Of a stretch of 64,000 bases of DNA, positions 24,429-33,893 are shown piece by piece. The notes beneath the pieces were generated by a model, which was not told the origin of the DNA, searched no databases, and saw nothing but the letters and a program-made list of their open reading frames with translations. The stretch spans positions 4,960,001-5,024,000 of the forward strand of contig OZ245840.1 of NCBI GenBank assembly GCA_965228775.1, read 5' to 3'. Position numbers and translations under genes: made by a program. The stretch is from JANQMY01 sp965228775 (lineage in GTDB: Bacteria > Pseudomonadota > Alphaproteobacteria > JANQMY01). Within the stretch, counting starts at the first letter, position 1; each line of letters starts with the position of its first letter.

Positions 24429-25538
24429 TTAGTACTCAATCACGCTGCGGATCGATTTGCCTTCGTGCATGAGATCGAACGCGTTGTTGATTTTCTCCAA
24501 CGGCATTTTGTGCGTAATCATTTCGTCGATGGCGATCTGGCCATTCATGTACCAATCGACAATTTTGGGAACGTCCGTGCGGCTGCGCGCACCACCGAAA
24601 GCAGTGCCCTTCCACACGCGCCCGGTCACCAGCTGGAAAGGCCGGGTTGAGATTTCCTCGCCAGCGCCGGCAACACCCACGATGATGCTTTCGCCCCAAC
24701 CCCGGTGGGCGCATTCCAGCGCTTGCCGCATGGTTTCGACCTTACCAATGCATTCAAAACTGTAATCGGCACCGCCGCCGGTCAAGTTAACCAGATACGG
24801 AACGAGATCGCCTTCCACTTCGTTTGGATTGACAAAGTCGGTCATGCCGTATTTTTCAGCAAGCGGAACACGTGCGGGATTAATATCAATGCCAACGATT
24901 TGTTCGGCGCCTACCAGGCGCGCGCCCTGAACCACATTGAGGCCGATACCGCCCAGGCCAAACACAACCACTCGCGATCCGGCTTCCACTTTCGCCGTGT
25001 TGATGACGGCGCCGATGCCCGTCGTGACACCGCACCCGATGTAGCAGATCTTGTCGAACGGGGCGTCCTCGCGCACCTTGGCGACGGCGATTTCCGGCAA
25101 AACAATGAAATTTGAGAACGTGGATGTTCCCATATAGTGATGGATCATGTCCTTGCCCAAGGAAAAGCGGGATGTTTCGTCCGGCATCAATCCGCGTCCC
25201 TGCGTGTCGCGGATCGACGTACACAGATTCGTTTTGGGATGGAGGCAAGACGGACATTCCCGGCATTCGGGCACGTAAAGGGGAATGACGTGGTCTCCGG
25301 CCTTTACGGATGTCACACCTGGACCAATATCGACGATGATGCCGGCTCCTTCGTGACCGAGCACGCTTGGGAAAATCCCTTCCGGATCTCTGCCGGAAAG
25401 CGTGTATGCGTCCGTGTGACACACGCCCGCCGCCTTGAGTTCCACGAGAACTTCGCCAGCCTTAGGGCCTTCCAGTGACAGGGTTTCAATGCTGAGGGGT
25501 TTGCCTGCTTCGAAGGCGATGGCGGCTTTCGTTTCCAT
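24429..25538 (-). CDS. frmA: S-(hydroxymethyl)glutathione dehydrogenase / class III alcohol dehydrogenase
   Basis: From the ATG at 25538 the enzyme has 369 residues. It oxidises the formaldehyde–glutathione adduct with NAD and also reduces S-nitrosoglutathione. Catalytic zinc ligands appear in GVCHTDAYTLSG (Cys near 39), GHEGAG and the later CGVTTG; the structural zinc loop is CRECPSCLHPKTNLC (about 92–106). The Rossmann motif GLGGIGLNVV lies near 195. The longer open frame upstream of 25538 is low-complexity Arg/Pro sequence and is not used. It is divergent from ccmI and convergent with the CoA-transferase-like gene. Confidence 0.94.
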   Translation of the reverse strand: METKAAIAFEAGKPLSIETLSLEGPKAGEVLVELKAAGVCHTDAYTLSGRDPEGIFPSVLGHEGAGIIVDIGPGVTSVKAGDHVIPLYVPECRECPSCLHPKTNLCTSIRDTQGRGLMPDETSRFSLGKDMIHHYMGTSTFSNFIVLPEIAVAKVREDAPFDKICYIGCGVTTGIGAVINTAKVEAGSRVVVFGLGGIGLNVVQGARLVGAEQIVGIDINPARVPLAEKYGMTDFVNPNEVEGDLVPYLVNLTGGGADYSFECIGKVETMRQALECAHRGWGESIIVGVAGAGEEISTRPFQLVTGRVWKGTAFGGARSRTDVPKIVDWYMNGQIAIDEMITHKMPLEKINNAFDLMHEGKSIRSVIEY

Positions 25539-25654
25539 GCGGGTGCCCTTTCTGTGTTGTAAGTTGTCACGGCGCAGCTTAGGAATTGGGCCGCCAACAG
25601 GCAAGGGCAACTCGGCCAATCGTACGGACGGGATAGTTAGGAGAATGAAGACTT

Positions 25655-26740
25655 GTGATCGTTGTTTGGATACTGATCGCATTGGTGTCACTGGCCACAT
25701 TGTATGTGGTGCTTTCTCCTTTGATTCGGCAAAATCAAGCTCTGGGCGAGGGAGGCAATAGCCAGGCCGTCTACGAGGATCAGCTCGCGGATTTGGATCG
25801 GGACGTGGCGCGGGGTGTGATCTCCGAGTCTGAAGCGGAAGCCCTGCGTGCCGAAACCTCCCGCCGGCTATTGGAGTCGGTGGAAACGGAAAATACCGAC
25901 CGATCTTTATCACTCTCGTCAGCGCAACTCAGGCGCGCTGCACTAGCAATAGCGGTCGTCATCATTGGCGCAAGCACACTTCTGTACGCCATGCTGGGCA
26001 ACCCCCATCTGCCCGGCGTGCCGGCGTCCCAACGTTCGGCCGAACGGGAGTATGTGCAAAACATCGAAAAACTAGCAGCCATCATGAAAACCAACCCGGA
26101 GGATGCGACCGGCTGGCGATTGCTTGCCACTGGCTATCGCGCCATGGGGCGGATTGACGAGGCGGCCGCGGCTTACGAGCAGTCTGTGACGCGCGGGAAA
26201 CCTACAGCAGATACTTTGACCGATTACGGTGAGATCCTTTTGCTATTGAACAGGGGCACGGTTACCACACGCGCGCGAGAAGTTTTCGAACAAGCCGTAG
26301 AGACCGACCCTGGTCATCAACGGGCGCGATACTACCGGGCCTTGGCGTGGATGCAGGCGGATGAATTGGACAATGCACTCGCTGAGTTTGAGGAACTGAA
26401 AAAAAGTTCACCTGAGGATGCGCCATGGCTAACCGGCGTCGATGCGCGGATTGCCGAGATTAAACAAATCCAAGAAGGAGGGGCAGAGTCCACCCGCGAT
26501 CAGATCCGGAACAATCCAGAAATTCTTGCGATGGTGCAGGGGCTTGCCGCACGGCTAGAGGATGAACCAGAGGATCTGGAAGGATGGCTGCGTCTCATTC
26601 GCTCCTACGCTGTGCTTGGCGAGCTGGAACTTGCGGAAGAGGCGCGCGAAACCGCGCGGACGACTTTCGACGCGAACGAAGAAGCGCTTAAGGCGATTCG
26701 TACGCTTGCGGACGAATTGGGACTGAGCAGCGCCGAGTAG
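25655..26740 (+). CDS. ccmI: Cytochrome c maturation protein CcmI
   Basis: The 361-residue protein starts at a GTG preceded by AGGAGA. It has the CcmI layout: TM1 at 2–20, a cytoplasmic loop with the diagnostic VYEDQLADLDRDVARGVISESEAEALRAE helix, TM2 near 90–110, and a periplasmic TPR domain (about 130–350). CcmI chaperones apocytochrome c to the CcmF/H haem ligation complex. In many alphaproteobacteria it is directly followed by ccmE-ccmF-ccmH. Here a MITE-like element and an opposite-strand lipoprotein gene separate it from ccmE by about 970 bases. Confidence 0.93.
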   Translation: MIVVWILIALVSLATLYVVLSPLIRQNQALGEGGNSQAVYEDQLADLDRDVARGVISESEAEALRAETSRRLLESVETENTDRSLSLSSAQLRRAALAIAVVIIGASTLLYAMLGNPHLPGVPASQRSAEREYVQNIEKLAAIMKTNPEDATGWRLLATGYRAMGRIDEAAAAYEQSVTRGKPTADTLTDYGEILLLLNRGTVTTRAREVFEQAVETDPGHQRARYYRALAWMQADELDNALAEFEELKKSSPEDAPWLTGVDARIAEIKQIQEGGAESTRDQIRNNPEILAMVQGLAARLEDEPEDLEGWLRLIRSYAVLGELELAEEARETARTTFDANEEALKAIRTLADELGLSSAE

Positions 26741-26760
26741 AATCCGGAAATGTTCTAACT

Positions 26761-26908
26761 GGCTGCTGCAAAAGTCATCTGGGCCCTTCGAGACGGGCCT
26801 ATCGGCCCTCCTCAGGGTGAGGAAATTTAACAAAAACCTCATGGTGAGGAGGCGCTATAGCGCCGTCTCGAACCATGGAGATATACAGCGATGACTTTCT
26901 CAGCAGCC
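26761..26908. mobile_element. MITE-like element, copy 2
   Basis: This 148-base element has terminal inverted repeats GGCTGCTGCAAAAGTCAT and ATGACTTTCTCAGCAGCC, and the same inner modules as 12196–12342 but in reverse orientation. CTAA occurs close to both ends (26755–26758 and 26911–26914), a possible 4-base target duplication if the ends extend two bases. It sits between ccmI and the lipoprotein gene and includes no ORF. Confidence 0.7.
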
Positions 26909-26910
26909 CA

Positions 26911-27522
26911 CTAAAGTGCAGGCTTGAAAGTTCCATAGGTTTCAGAGAACAGTTCCATCGGTTTTTGGAACGTCACATATGTGGCCAAATTCTCCGAAGA
27001 CGCGGTTATCCGAACTGATCTTGTCATGCCGGGGGAGGAAACGGTGCCATCCAATGCGCCTGTGTCGATTGCATCAGCGACTTTGTCACCGTCGATGAAG
27101 AAAAGCGAAAGCGTGTCTTTAGTGTCCAGTTCATAGCGCATCAAATGGAACCCTTGCAGCTCTTCCACCGCGTTGCCGTCGTTTTCCGTCCAGTAGAGGT
27201 TGAGGAATTTTCCGTTTGAAAGGGAAGAACTGGTCACGTCGAATTCGGCCCAGCCGCCGTCCGGTTCTTCGGGCGTTTGAACCGTTACAAGAATGGCCTT
27301 GTGATTGCCTTCTACGGTTTTGATGAAGTGCAAAAAGACGGGAGATTCTTCGTCTTCCAACGTGCCGATCCATGCGCCGAAAAGCGCAGGATCAAGAGGC
27401 GCATCGGCAGATACGGGGAGAGGATTTTGCGAGGTCGGCAAGCAGGCAGCAACCAGAAGTGTCAAAATTGCAGCAAATGCCCACTTTACGATTGGATTGC
27501 CCGAATATGACCGTGTCGCCAT
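26911..27522 (-). CDS. Putative lipoprotein of unknown function
   Basis: From the ATG at 27522, six bases after a GGGGAGG, the protein has 203 residues. The N-terminal signal has a lipobox (LLVAAC, Cys near 26), so a lipoprotein is predicted. The mature part is mostly beta strand (FGAWIGTLEDEESPVFLHFIKTVEGNHKAILVTV…). I do not recognise a family. It lies on the opposite strand within the ccm gene run, and its stop is only two bases from the end of a MITE-like element. Confidence 0.75.
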   Translation of the reverse strand: MATRSYSGNPIVKWAFAAILTLLVAACLPTSQNPLPVSADAPLDPALFGAWIGTLEDEESPVFLHFIKTVEGNHKAILVTVQTPEEPDGGWAEFDVTSSSLSNGKFLNLYWTENDGNAVEELQGFHLMRYELDTKDTLSLFFIDGDKVADAIDTGALDGTVSSPGMTRSVRITASSENLATYVTFQKPMELFSETYGTFKPAL

Positions 27523-27710
27523 ACCCATCCTCCCCACGATATTTCTCCCAGCTTCATCAAACCGATGGAATGGGGCCGAAGTAAGACACTGAGCGAAGGC
27601 CGTTATGTGCCAAAAACTCGCGTCAACATGCCGACTTGCGGACTTGAGAGCGGTTCTATATTCCCAGTTTATCCTTCATTGAAGGGCTTTGAGATTCTGG
27701 AGTGAAAATC

Positions 27711-28175
27711 ATGACACGCCGCCGCCGTCGCATGACGCTGATCATTGCTGGTTTGGCTACTTTGTCTGTCGCCGCGCTTCTCGTGCTGACAGCGTTGGAA
27801 GACAGTATCGTCTTTTTCTACAGCCCTTCAGACATTGCGGAAAATGACATTGCGCCTCGCCAGACAATCCGTGTCGGCGGATTGGTCGCCGAAGATAGTG
27901 TGACGCATGGTGATGATAATCTTGTGGAGTTCACGGTGACGGACGGCGTTGAGTCCGTCGTCGTCCGGTTTGCGGGCGCATTGCCGGATTTGTTTCGTGA
28001 AGGCCAGGGGGTTGTTGTTGAAGGGGCGTTCGATGACGGGCGTCTGTTCCAGGCGTCCAATGTGCTGGCAAAGCATGATGAAAATTACATGCCGCCGGAA
28101 GTGGCCGATGCCTTGAAGAAAGCGGGCACTTGGCAGGGCGATGACTATGGCAACACTGAAGGGGCAAAACCGTGA
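27711..28175 (+). CDS. ccmE: Cytochrome c maturation haem chaperone CcmE
   Basis: From the ATG at 27711, 8 bases after GGAG, the protein has 154 residues. One N-terminal membrane helix (about 10–30) anchors a periplasmic OB-fold. The haem-binding His lies in AKHDENYMP near residue 127, the classical HxxxY motif. It receives haem from CcmC and passes it to CcmF/H. A GTG nine bases upstream is a weaker start. The end overlaps the ccmF start (GTGA). Confidence 0.95.
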   Translation: MTRRRRRMTLIIAGLATLSVAALLVLTALEDSIVFFYSPSDIAENDIAPRQTIRVGGLVAEDSVTHGDDNLVEFTVTDGVESVVVRFAGALPDLFREGQGVVVEGAFDDGRLFQASNVLAKHDENYMPPEVADALKKAGTWQGDDYGNTEGAKP

Positions 28176-30172
28176 TCGCTGAGCTCGGTCAGTTCCTTCT
28201 CATACTGGCCTTATGCGTGGCGTTGGTTCAATCCGTGGTGCCCCTCTACGGTGCCCATTACGGCATTCGCGCGTTCATGAAGGTGGGAGACCGGGCGGCT
28301 CAAGCGCAATTGATTTTGACGGCAACGTCGTTTGCTTGTCTGACTTACCTTTACGTCGTTTCTGATTTCTCCGTACAGAACGTATTGATTAACTCCCATA
28401 CGGCAAAGCCGATGATTTACAAGATCTCGGGCGTCTGGGGAAATCATGAAGGCTCCATGCTGCTATGGCTTCTAATTCTAGCCGTGTTCGGCGCTATGGT
28501 GGCTCTCTTTGGACGTAATCTGCCGGTTGATTTCAAGGCACGTGTCCTTGGTGTGCACTCAATTGTCTCCACGCTTTTTCTGCTTTTCGTCATTCTCACT
28601 TCAAACCCGTTCACGCGCGTATTTCCGACACCGCTTGAAGGCCAAGGGCTCAACCCCATTCTGCAAGATCCGGGTTTGGCCTTTCATCCGCCGTTTCTCT
28701 ATTTCGGCTATGTGGGCTTTTCCATGGCCTATTCCTTCGCGGTTGCGGGATTGATCGGCGGCAACATCAGTCCGGCCTGGGCGCGCTGGGTGCGCCCCTG
28801 GACCCTGGCGGCCTGGGTGGCGCTGACCATCGGCATCGGGCTTGGCAGCTGGTGGGCTTATTACGAATTGGGCTGGGGCGGCTGGTGGTTTTGGGACCCG
28901 GTGGAAAACGCCTCTTTCATGCCGTGGCTTATGGGCACGGCGCTTCTGCATTCGGCAATCGTTGTTGAGAAACGTAACACGCTGAAGGTCTGGACGATCT
29001 TTCTGGCCATTACCACATTCGGCCTGAGCTTGATTGGCACATTCCTGGTACGCAGCGGCGTGCTGAGCTCCGTTCATGCCTTCGCCAACGATCCCGACCG
29101 GGGATTGTTCATTTTGCTGATTTTGATTGTTTTGGTGGGAGGGGCTTTTGCCCTGTTCGCGTATCGGGCACGGGAATTCGCGCCGGGACCGTTGTTCGCC
29201 ACGATTAGCCGGGAAAGCGGCCTGATCTTCAACAATCTCATTTTGAGTGTCGCCACAGCCACCGTCTTTATCGGAACGCTTTATCCTCTGTTCATTGATG
29301 CCTTCGGTCTCGCGAAGATTTCCGTGGGGCCGCCTTACTTCAACGGCACCTTCATTCCTCTGATGATCCCGCTGCTGCTGGCGGTTCCCATTGGCGCGTC
29401 TTTGTCCTGGAAGCGGGCGGACCTGGCAGGTGTGGTGCAAAGGCTATCAATCGTCATGGGACTGAGCATTGGTGTTTGCCTTATCCTTATTGCCATCCAA
29501 GGGCTTAATCAGGCCCTAGCCGCGTTGGGGTTCGGCATTGCTACTTGGCTTGTGCTTGGGTCCGTATTTGAGCTGGTACGCCGAGCCAACTTCGGACGCG
29601 TGCCTTTTGCCCGATCATTAGATCTCTTGGGACACACACCGCGTTCCACCATGGGCATGGTCACGGCCCATGCCGGGGTGGGCGTCCTCGTAGCTGGCAT
29701 CACCGGTGTTTCGCTTTGGCAGACGGAGAAAGTGGCCAATCTGCCGGTTGGCCAGAGTATAGAGATCGGCGGTTACAGCTTGCTGCTGGAGAAGGTGCGG
29801 CCAGTTCAGGGGCCGAATTATGCAGCCACGCGCGGCGAATTCCGCCTTCAAAGTAATGGTCGGGATCTGGCCATGCTCACCCCGGAACGTCGGCAGTACC
29901 TGCCGGGAGGGCAGACCACGACGGAAGCTGGAATCCGCACTACGGCGTGGAGTGATGTCTATGTCACCATCGGGGAACCCGCCCAGACTGGGACAGAGGC
30001 GTGGGTTGTCCGCGTTTATGAAAAGCCTCTGGTCGTATGGCTTTGGATCGGCGCCACGCTGATGGCTTTTGGGGGCGTGCTCTCGCTAACCGATCGGCGC
30101 TTGCGCATAGGCGCGCCCAAGGCTCGCCGCTCAATGGTTGGCGGCGTGCCACAGGCGGTGGCACATGGCTAG
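28172..30172 (+). CDS. ccmF: Cytochrome c maturation protein CcmF, haem lyase subunit
   Basis: The 666-residue protein has about 14–15 membrane segments. The periplasmic tryptophan-rich WWD motif is clear (GWGGWWFWDPVENASFMPWL near 230–250), as is the GSMLLW segment near 93. CcmF joins haem from CcmE to apocytochrome with CcmH. It starts with GTG overlapping the ccmE stop and overlaps ccmH by 8 bases. ccmABC and ccmG are not in the window. Confidence 0.96.
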   Translation: MIAELGQFLLILALCVALVQSVVPLYGAHYGIRAFMKVGDRAAQAQLILTATSFACLTYLYVVSDFSVQNVLINSHTAKPMIYKISGVWGNHEGSMLLWLLILAVFGAMVALFGRNLPVDFKARVLGVHSIVSTLFLLFVILTSNPFTRVFPTPLEGQGLNPILQDPGLAFHPPFLYFGYVGFSMAYSFAVAGLIGGNISPAWARWVRPWTLAAWVALTIGIGLGSWWAYYELGWGGWWFWDPVENASFMPWLMGTALLHSAIVVEKRNTLKVWTIFLAITTFGLSLIGTFLVRSGVLSSVHAFANDPDRGLFILLILIVLVGGAFALFAYRAREFAPGPLFATISRESGLIFNNLILSVATATVFIGTLYPLFIDAFGLAKISVGPPYFNGTFIPLMIPLLLAVPIGASLSWKRADLAGVVQRLSIVMGLSIGVCLILIAIQGLNQALAALGFGIATWLVLGSVFELVRRANFGRVPFARSLDLLGHTPRSTMGMVTAHAGVGVLVAGITGVSLWQTEKVANLPVGQSIEIGGYSLLLEKVRPVQGPNYAATRGEFRLQSNGRDLAMLTPERRQYLPGGQTTTEAGIRTTAWSDVYVTIGEPAQTGTEAWVVRVYEKPLVVWLWIGATLMAFGGVLSLTDRRLRIGAPKARRSMVGGVPQAVAHG

Positions 30173-30626
30173 GGTCTTTGTTTGTTTGTTTGCATGGATT
30201 TTGTTCGTTGTACCGGCCGCCGCCGTTCAACCGGACGAAATTCTCGACGATCCGGCTCTTGAAGAACGCGCGCGCGCCATATCGCAGCAACTGCGTTGCT
30301 TGGTTTGTCAGAATGAGTCCATCGACTCATCAAACGCGGAAGTGGCCCAGGATCTGCGCAACATTGTGCGCGAGCGGTTGTTAGCTGGCGATACGGACGC
30401 GCAAATCGTTGAATTTGTCGTAAGCCGCTACGGTGATTTCGTTTTACTAAACCCACCCCTCCGCAGCCGGACGGTTTTGCTCTGGCTTGCGCCTGTTTTG
30501 ATGTTCTCGATCGGTGGCGTTCTTATCTTGCTCTTTTACCGCAGCATGTCGCAGCGGCGCGAGGAGGCCCACCTGCTTTCCACGGACGAAAAAGAGAAGC
30601 TGAAACGCTATTTGGAAGGCCAATGA
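30165..30626 (+). CDS. ccmH: Cytochrome c maturation protein CcmH (thioredoxin-like reductase subunit)
   Basis: From the ATG at 30165 the protein has 153 residues: a signal peptide (cut near AAA, residue 19), a periplasmic three-helix domain with the redox motif LRCLVCQNESI near 42–52, and a C-terminal membrane helix near 100–125. It reduces apocytochrome cysteines before haem attachment. It overlaps the end of ccmF and is the last gene of the ccm run. Confidence 0.94.
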   Translation: MARVFVCLFAWILFVVPAAAVQPDEILDDPALEERARAISQQLRCLVCQNESIDSSNAEVAQDLRNIVRERLLAGDTDAQIVEFVVSRYGDFVLLNPPLRSRTVLLWLAPVLMFSIGGVLILLFYRSMSQRREEAHLLSTDEKEKLKRYLEGQ

Positions 30627-30629
30627 AAA

Positions 30630-31100
30630 CTAGGTCTTTGACTTCGGAATGAACGCCACGTCGGTCAGAACAAACACGTCTATTTCCTGACCGGACTTCA
30701 TCATCTTAGCTTGAATGACGTTCATGCCGCTTACGGTGTCCAAGCCGTCTTGAAAGCGCCCGTCGAATCTGAGCGCCACGGGCGTAAAGCTCGATTCATA
30801 ATTCACCACTTCACATTCCCCATTGGCCATGCGCGACGACATAAGCCGCATGGTTGGGTGTTCCTTGCCGAACACATGCAAGGTTTCGCCGTTTATGCTT
30901 TGCCGTTGCGCCAGCATCCCTTGATTGAGCAGTTCGGCAAGTTCAGCGGCGATGGACTCTTTATGACAGAAAAATAAACCGGCTTCACGGCGTTCCACGC
31001 CTTCTTCATAAGGAAGGATTGATGCCACAGGCTGGGCACCGGCAACGCCTGCGGTAAACACCCAAGCGGCGGCGATCAAGAGGCAGGCGCGGAGTTGCAT
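30630..31100 (-). CDS. Exported protein of unknown function
   Basis: This 156-residue protein has a signal peptide (MQLRACLLIAAAWVFTAGVAGA, about 22 residues). The mature domain holds two Cys (FFCHKES and GECEVVN), which might form a disulfide, and ends in a strand-rich part. I do not recognise a family. It converges with ccmH with a 3-base gap, and diverges from the hydrolase–OsmC gene. Confidence 0.72.
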   Translation of the reverse strand: MQLRACLLIAAAWVFTAGVAGAQPVASILPYEEGVERREAGLFFCHKESIAAELAELLNQGMLAQRQSINGETLHVFGKEHPTMRLMSSRMANGECEVVNYESSFTPVALRFDGRFQDGLDTVSGMNVIQAKMMKSGQEIDVFVLTDVAFIPKSKT

Positions 31101-31226
31101 ATTCTGTTCCCATCTTCGCGGTCTAACGGAGTCTTCCCACGCATCGCAGTTGATAGCAATGTGTTTTGTGGTGCTGTTTCAAACCCCGTAAGGTGCGATT
31201 TCCTATTCGGTCAAAGGAAAACAATA

Positions 31227-32471
31227 ATGGCAAAGAATTTTGAGCGTGTGACATTTCAAGGAAGTTTGGGCGAACCTTTAGCCGCGCGTTTGGACATGCC
31301 GGACGGCCAGGTTCAAGCGATCGCCCTGTTTGCGCATTGCTTTACCTGTTCCAAGGAGATTTTTGCGGCAGCTCGTATCTCACAGGGGCTGACCCGGGCC
31401 GGATTTGCCGTCTTGCGTTTCGATTTCACCGGCTTGGGGCAAAGCGGGGGCGACTTCGCCAACACCAATTTCTCCTCCAATGTGGCGGATCTTCTGGCCG
31501 CAGCGGACTATCTCAAGGGAACACTCGGGGCCCCGCAAATTCTGATCGGCCACAGCCTTGGAGGGGCTGCGGTCATCAAAGCCGCGTCGGCGTTGCCGGA
31601 CGTGAAGGCGGTGGCCACCATCGGCGCACCAGCCGAAGCAAACCATGTGAAAGAGAATTTCCGGGCCGACATTTCGGAGATTGAGAGCAAGGGCGAAGCC
31701 ACCGTCCAGCTCGGCGGGCGCCAATTTTCAATCAAGAAGCAGTTTCTGGACGATTTGGACAGTCATTCAATTCGCTCTGCCGCGGCGGACCTGCGTAAAC
31801 CTTTGCTGGTTATGCATGCGCCGCTTGACCAAACTGTTGGCGTCGAAAATGCGGCGGAGCTTTTTACTGCCGCCCGCCACCCGAAGAGTTTTGTTTCGCT
31901 GGATACGGCGGATCATCTTCTAACTGACCGGGGGGATGCAGCCTACGTTGCGCAGGTTCTGGCCGCTTGGGCGTCTCGCTATATCGATTTCGACGCGCCG
32001 GCTCAGGAAAGCCGGGATGTACCGTCGCCGGTTGAAGGTGCCGTCGTGGTGCGCGAAACCGGAAACGGTAAATTCCAGCAAGATGTGGTCGTTGGTCCGC
32101 ATGTGCAGCATGCGGATGAACCAAAGTCTTTTGGTGGTGACGAGACCGGCCCGTCGCCTTATGAATTCGTCAGCGCAGGACTGGGGGCCTGCACGTCGAT
32201 GACGATGCGCATGTATGCCGACCGAAAAAAATGGCCTGTGGATCGCATTACCGTCACGGTACATCACGATAAGATCCATGGACAGGATTGCGAAACCTGT
32301 GAAGAGAAGCCGGACTCAAAGATTGACCGGTTCGCCCGCGACATCGAAATCGAGGGCGACCTCACCGATGAACAATTGGACAAGCTGATGGAGATCGCCG
32401 ACAAGTGCCCGGTACATCGAACCCTTAATGCGCCGGTGGATATTCCCACCAAGCGCATCGGCACCCAGTGA
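31227..32471 (+). CDS. Alpha/beta hydrolase–OsmC fusion protein
   Basis: From the ATG at 31227, with AAAGGAAA upstream, this has 414 residues in two domains. Residues about 1–255 form an alpha/beta hydrolase with the nucleophile in GHSLGG near 112–117 and a C-terminal His in TADHLL. Residues about 275–410 form an OsmC-like peroxidase domain with its two redox cysteines, GLGACTSMTM and ADKCPVHRTL. OsmC proteins reduce organic hydroperoxides with thiols. The fusion is known in proteobacteria; the hydrolase may supply or clear ester substrates. The stop abuts the convergent MFS gene. Confidence 0.92.
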   Translation: MAKNFERVTFQGSLGEPLAARLDMPDGQVQAIALFAHCFTCSKEIFAAARISQGLTRAGFAVLRFDFTGLGQSGGDFANTNFSSNVADLLAAADYLKGTLGAPQILIGHSLGGAAVIKAASALPDVKAVATIGAPAEANHVKENFRADISEIESKGEATVQLGGRQFSIKKQFLDDLDSHSIRSAAADLRKPLLVMHAPLDQTVGVENAAELFTAARHPKSFVSLDTADHLLTDRGDAAYVAQVLAAWASRYIDFDAPAQESRDVPSPVEGAVVVRETGNGKFQQDVVVGPHVQHADEPKSFGGDETGPSPYEFVSAGLGACTSMTMRMYADRKKWPVDRITVTVHHDKIHGQDCETCEEKPDSKIDRFARDIEIEGDLTDEQLDKLMEIADKCPVHRTLNAPVDIPTKRIGTQ

Positions 32472-33893
32472 CTAGTGCGCTTCTTTGGATTGTTCTTCCT
32501 TCACGAAGAACATGAGAATGAAGCCGACGACAAAGAAGACGAGCACAATCGAAAAACCGGCGCGCTGGCTTTGGAACAATGCCGTCGCAATGCCGATGGC
32601 GAAGGGGGCGATGAAGGCCGTGGCCTTACCGGTGAGGGTGTAAAGTCCGAAAAACTCTCCGGCCATTTTGGGCGGGACGATGCGGGCCAGCATGGTCCGG
32701 CTTGACGCGAGCCCCGGTCCGGCAAATACCCCGCCGAACATTGCAACGGAAATAAACAGATGTTCCGCGAAGGTCTCGAACCCAAGGGCTGTGTACAAAC
32801 CGCCGAGCACAGGCATCTGCGTGATGCCGACTGCATCCGGCGTCCAGAAGAAGAACAGAACGTCGGGCGTGATGCTGATCGAGACCAAATTCGTCACCGT
32901 AAAGCCGGCAACCGCGATCATGATCGTCTTTTTCGATCCGATCTTGTCGTCAAGCCAGCCACCCACGGCGCCGCCAATGGCCGAAATGTTAAGCGTGATC
33001 AGCGCGAAGATGCCCACTTGAGCCGTGGTCCACCCAAAAATGCCCGCTGCGTAAATGCCGATGAAGGCGAACACAGCGGTCATGCCATCGTAGTAGATCA
33101 GCCGCGCCAGCAGATAGATCGCAATGTTGCGGTAATGGGAAAGCGCCTTAAAGGTTTCATATAGGCGCTCCAATCCAACGCGGGCAGCGGTCGTAACGTT
33201 CAGTGATGTCCTGGGAATGTCCGGCGTAAACAGGAAAAGCGGTAAAATGACAATGCCGAGCCAGACGGCAGTCAGTGGACCGACAATCCGGTCCGGACCA
33301 AAAGTTTCCTTATCCAATCCGAAGGCGGGCGTTTCCGGAAGTGAGAAAAAGTAAAGCCAGATCAGAAAGACAGTGGACCCGGCCACATATTGCGAACTGT
33401 ATCCAAGGCCGCTTAACTTGCCGACGGCGTTGTGGCTTACCAAAGACGGCAACATAGCGTTGTGATAGACGCTGGCAAATTCAAGCATCACGGCCGACAC
33501 GATCAAACTTACGATGACCAGTGGCAGCAAGTCGGGCATGTTTGGTGATGCGAACCAAAGCCCCAATGTAAAGAGCGCCGCAATAGAAGCGAAAATGCCA
33601 ATGCCTATTTTTCGGGCACCTGTCGCGTCGGCCAATGACCCCAAAATGGGACTGAGCATGGCAATGAAGAGACCTGCCGTGCCCTGAATATATCCCCAGT
33701 AGGACTGCCCAGCGACAGGATCGCCAATAACGACCGACGAAAAGTAAGGGCCGAAAACAAAAATGTTGATCAGCAGAAAGTAAGGGCCTTGCGCGAGTTC
33801 GTAAGCCAACCATCCAAACTGACCGAGCGGTGAGGCTGTTTTCCCGCCAAGTATCGATTTGGATTCTGTCTTGTCCAAGGCCGCTTCGGCCAT
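32472..33893 (-). CDS. MFS transporter, UMF1-like
   Basis: From the ATG at 33893 the protein has 473 residues and about 12 membrane segments. The N-terminal QFGWLAYELAQGPYFLLINIFVFGPYFSS and the following GxxADATGARK loop match the UMF1/Atg22-like branch of the major facilitator family. Its substrate is unknown; amino acid or drug efflux is reported for relatives. An upstream in-frame Met would add a hydrophilic leader that does not fit. A hydrophilic C-terminus ends KEEQSKEAH. Confidence 0.82.
   Translation of the reverse strand: MAEAALDKTESKSILGGKTASPLGQFGWLAYELAQGPYFLLINIFVFGPYFSSVVIGDPVAGQSYWGYIQGTAGLFIAMLSPILGSLADATGARKIGIGIFASIAALFTLGLWFASPNMPDLLPLVIVSLIVSAVMLEFASVYHNAMLPSLVSHNAVGKLSGLGYSSQYVAGSTVFLIWLYFFSLPETPAFGLDKETFGPDRIVGPLTAVWLGIVILPLFLFTPDIPRTSLNVTTAARVGLERLYETFKALSHYRNIAIYLLARLIYYDGMTAVFAFIGIYAAGIFGWTTAQVGIFALITLNISAIGGAVGGWLDDKIGSKKTIMIAVAGFTVTNLVSISITPDVLFFFWTPDAVGITQMPVLGGLYTALGFETFAEHLFISVAMFGGVFAGPGLASSRTMLARIVPPKMAGEFFGLYTLTGKATAFIAPFAIGIATALFQSQRAGFSIVLVFFVVGFILMFFVKEEQSKEAH

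Noticed and set aside
25539..25913. N-terminal extension of the formaldehyde dehydrogenase gene by about 125 residues
   Set aside because: The extension is Pro/Arg-rich, overlaps the start of ccmI and is absent from this highly conserved family. The ATG at 25538 gives the usual length.
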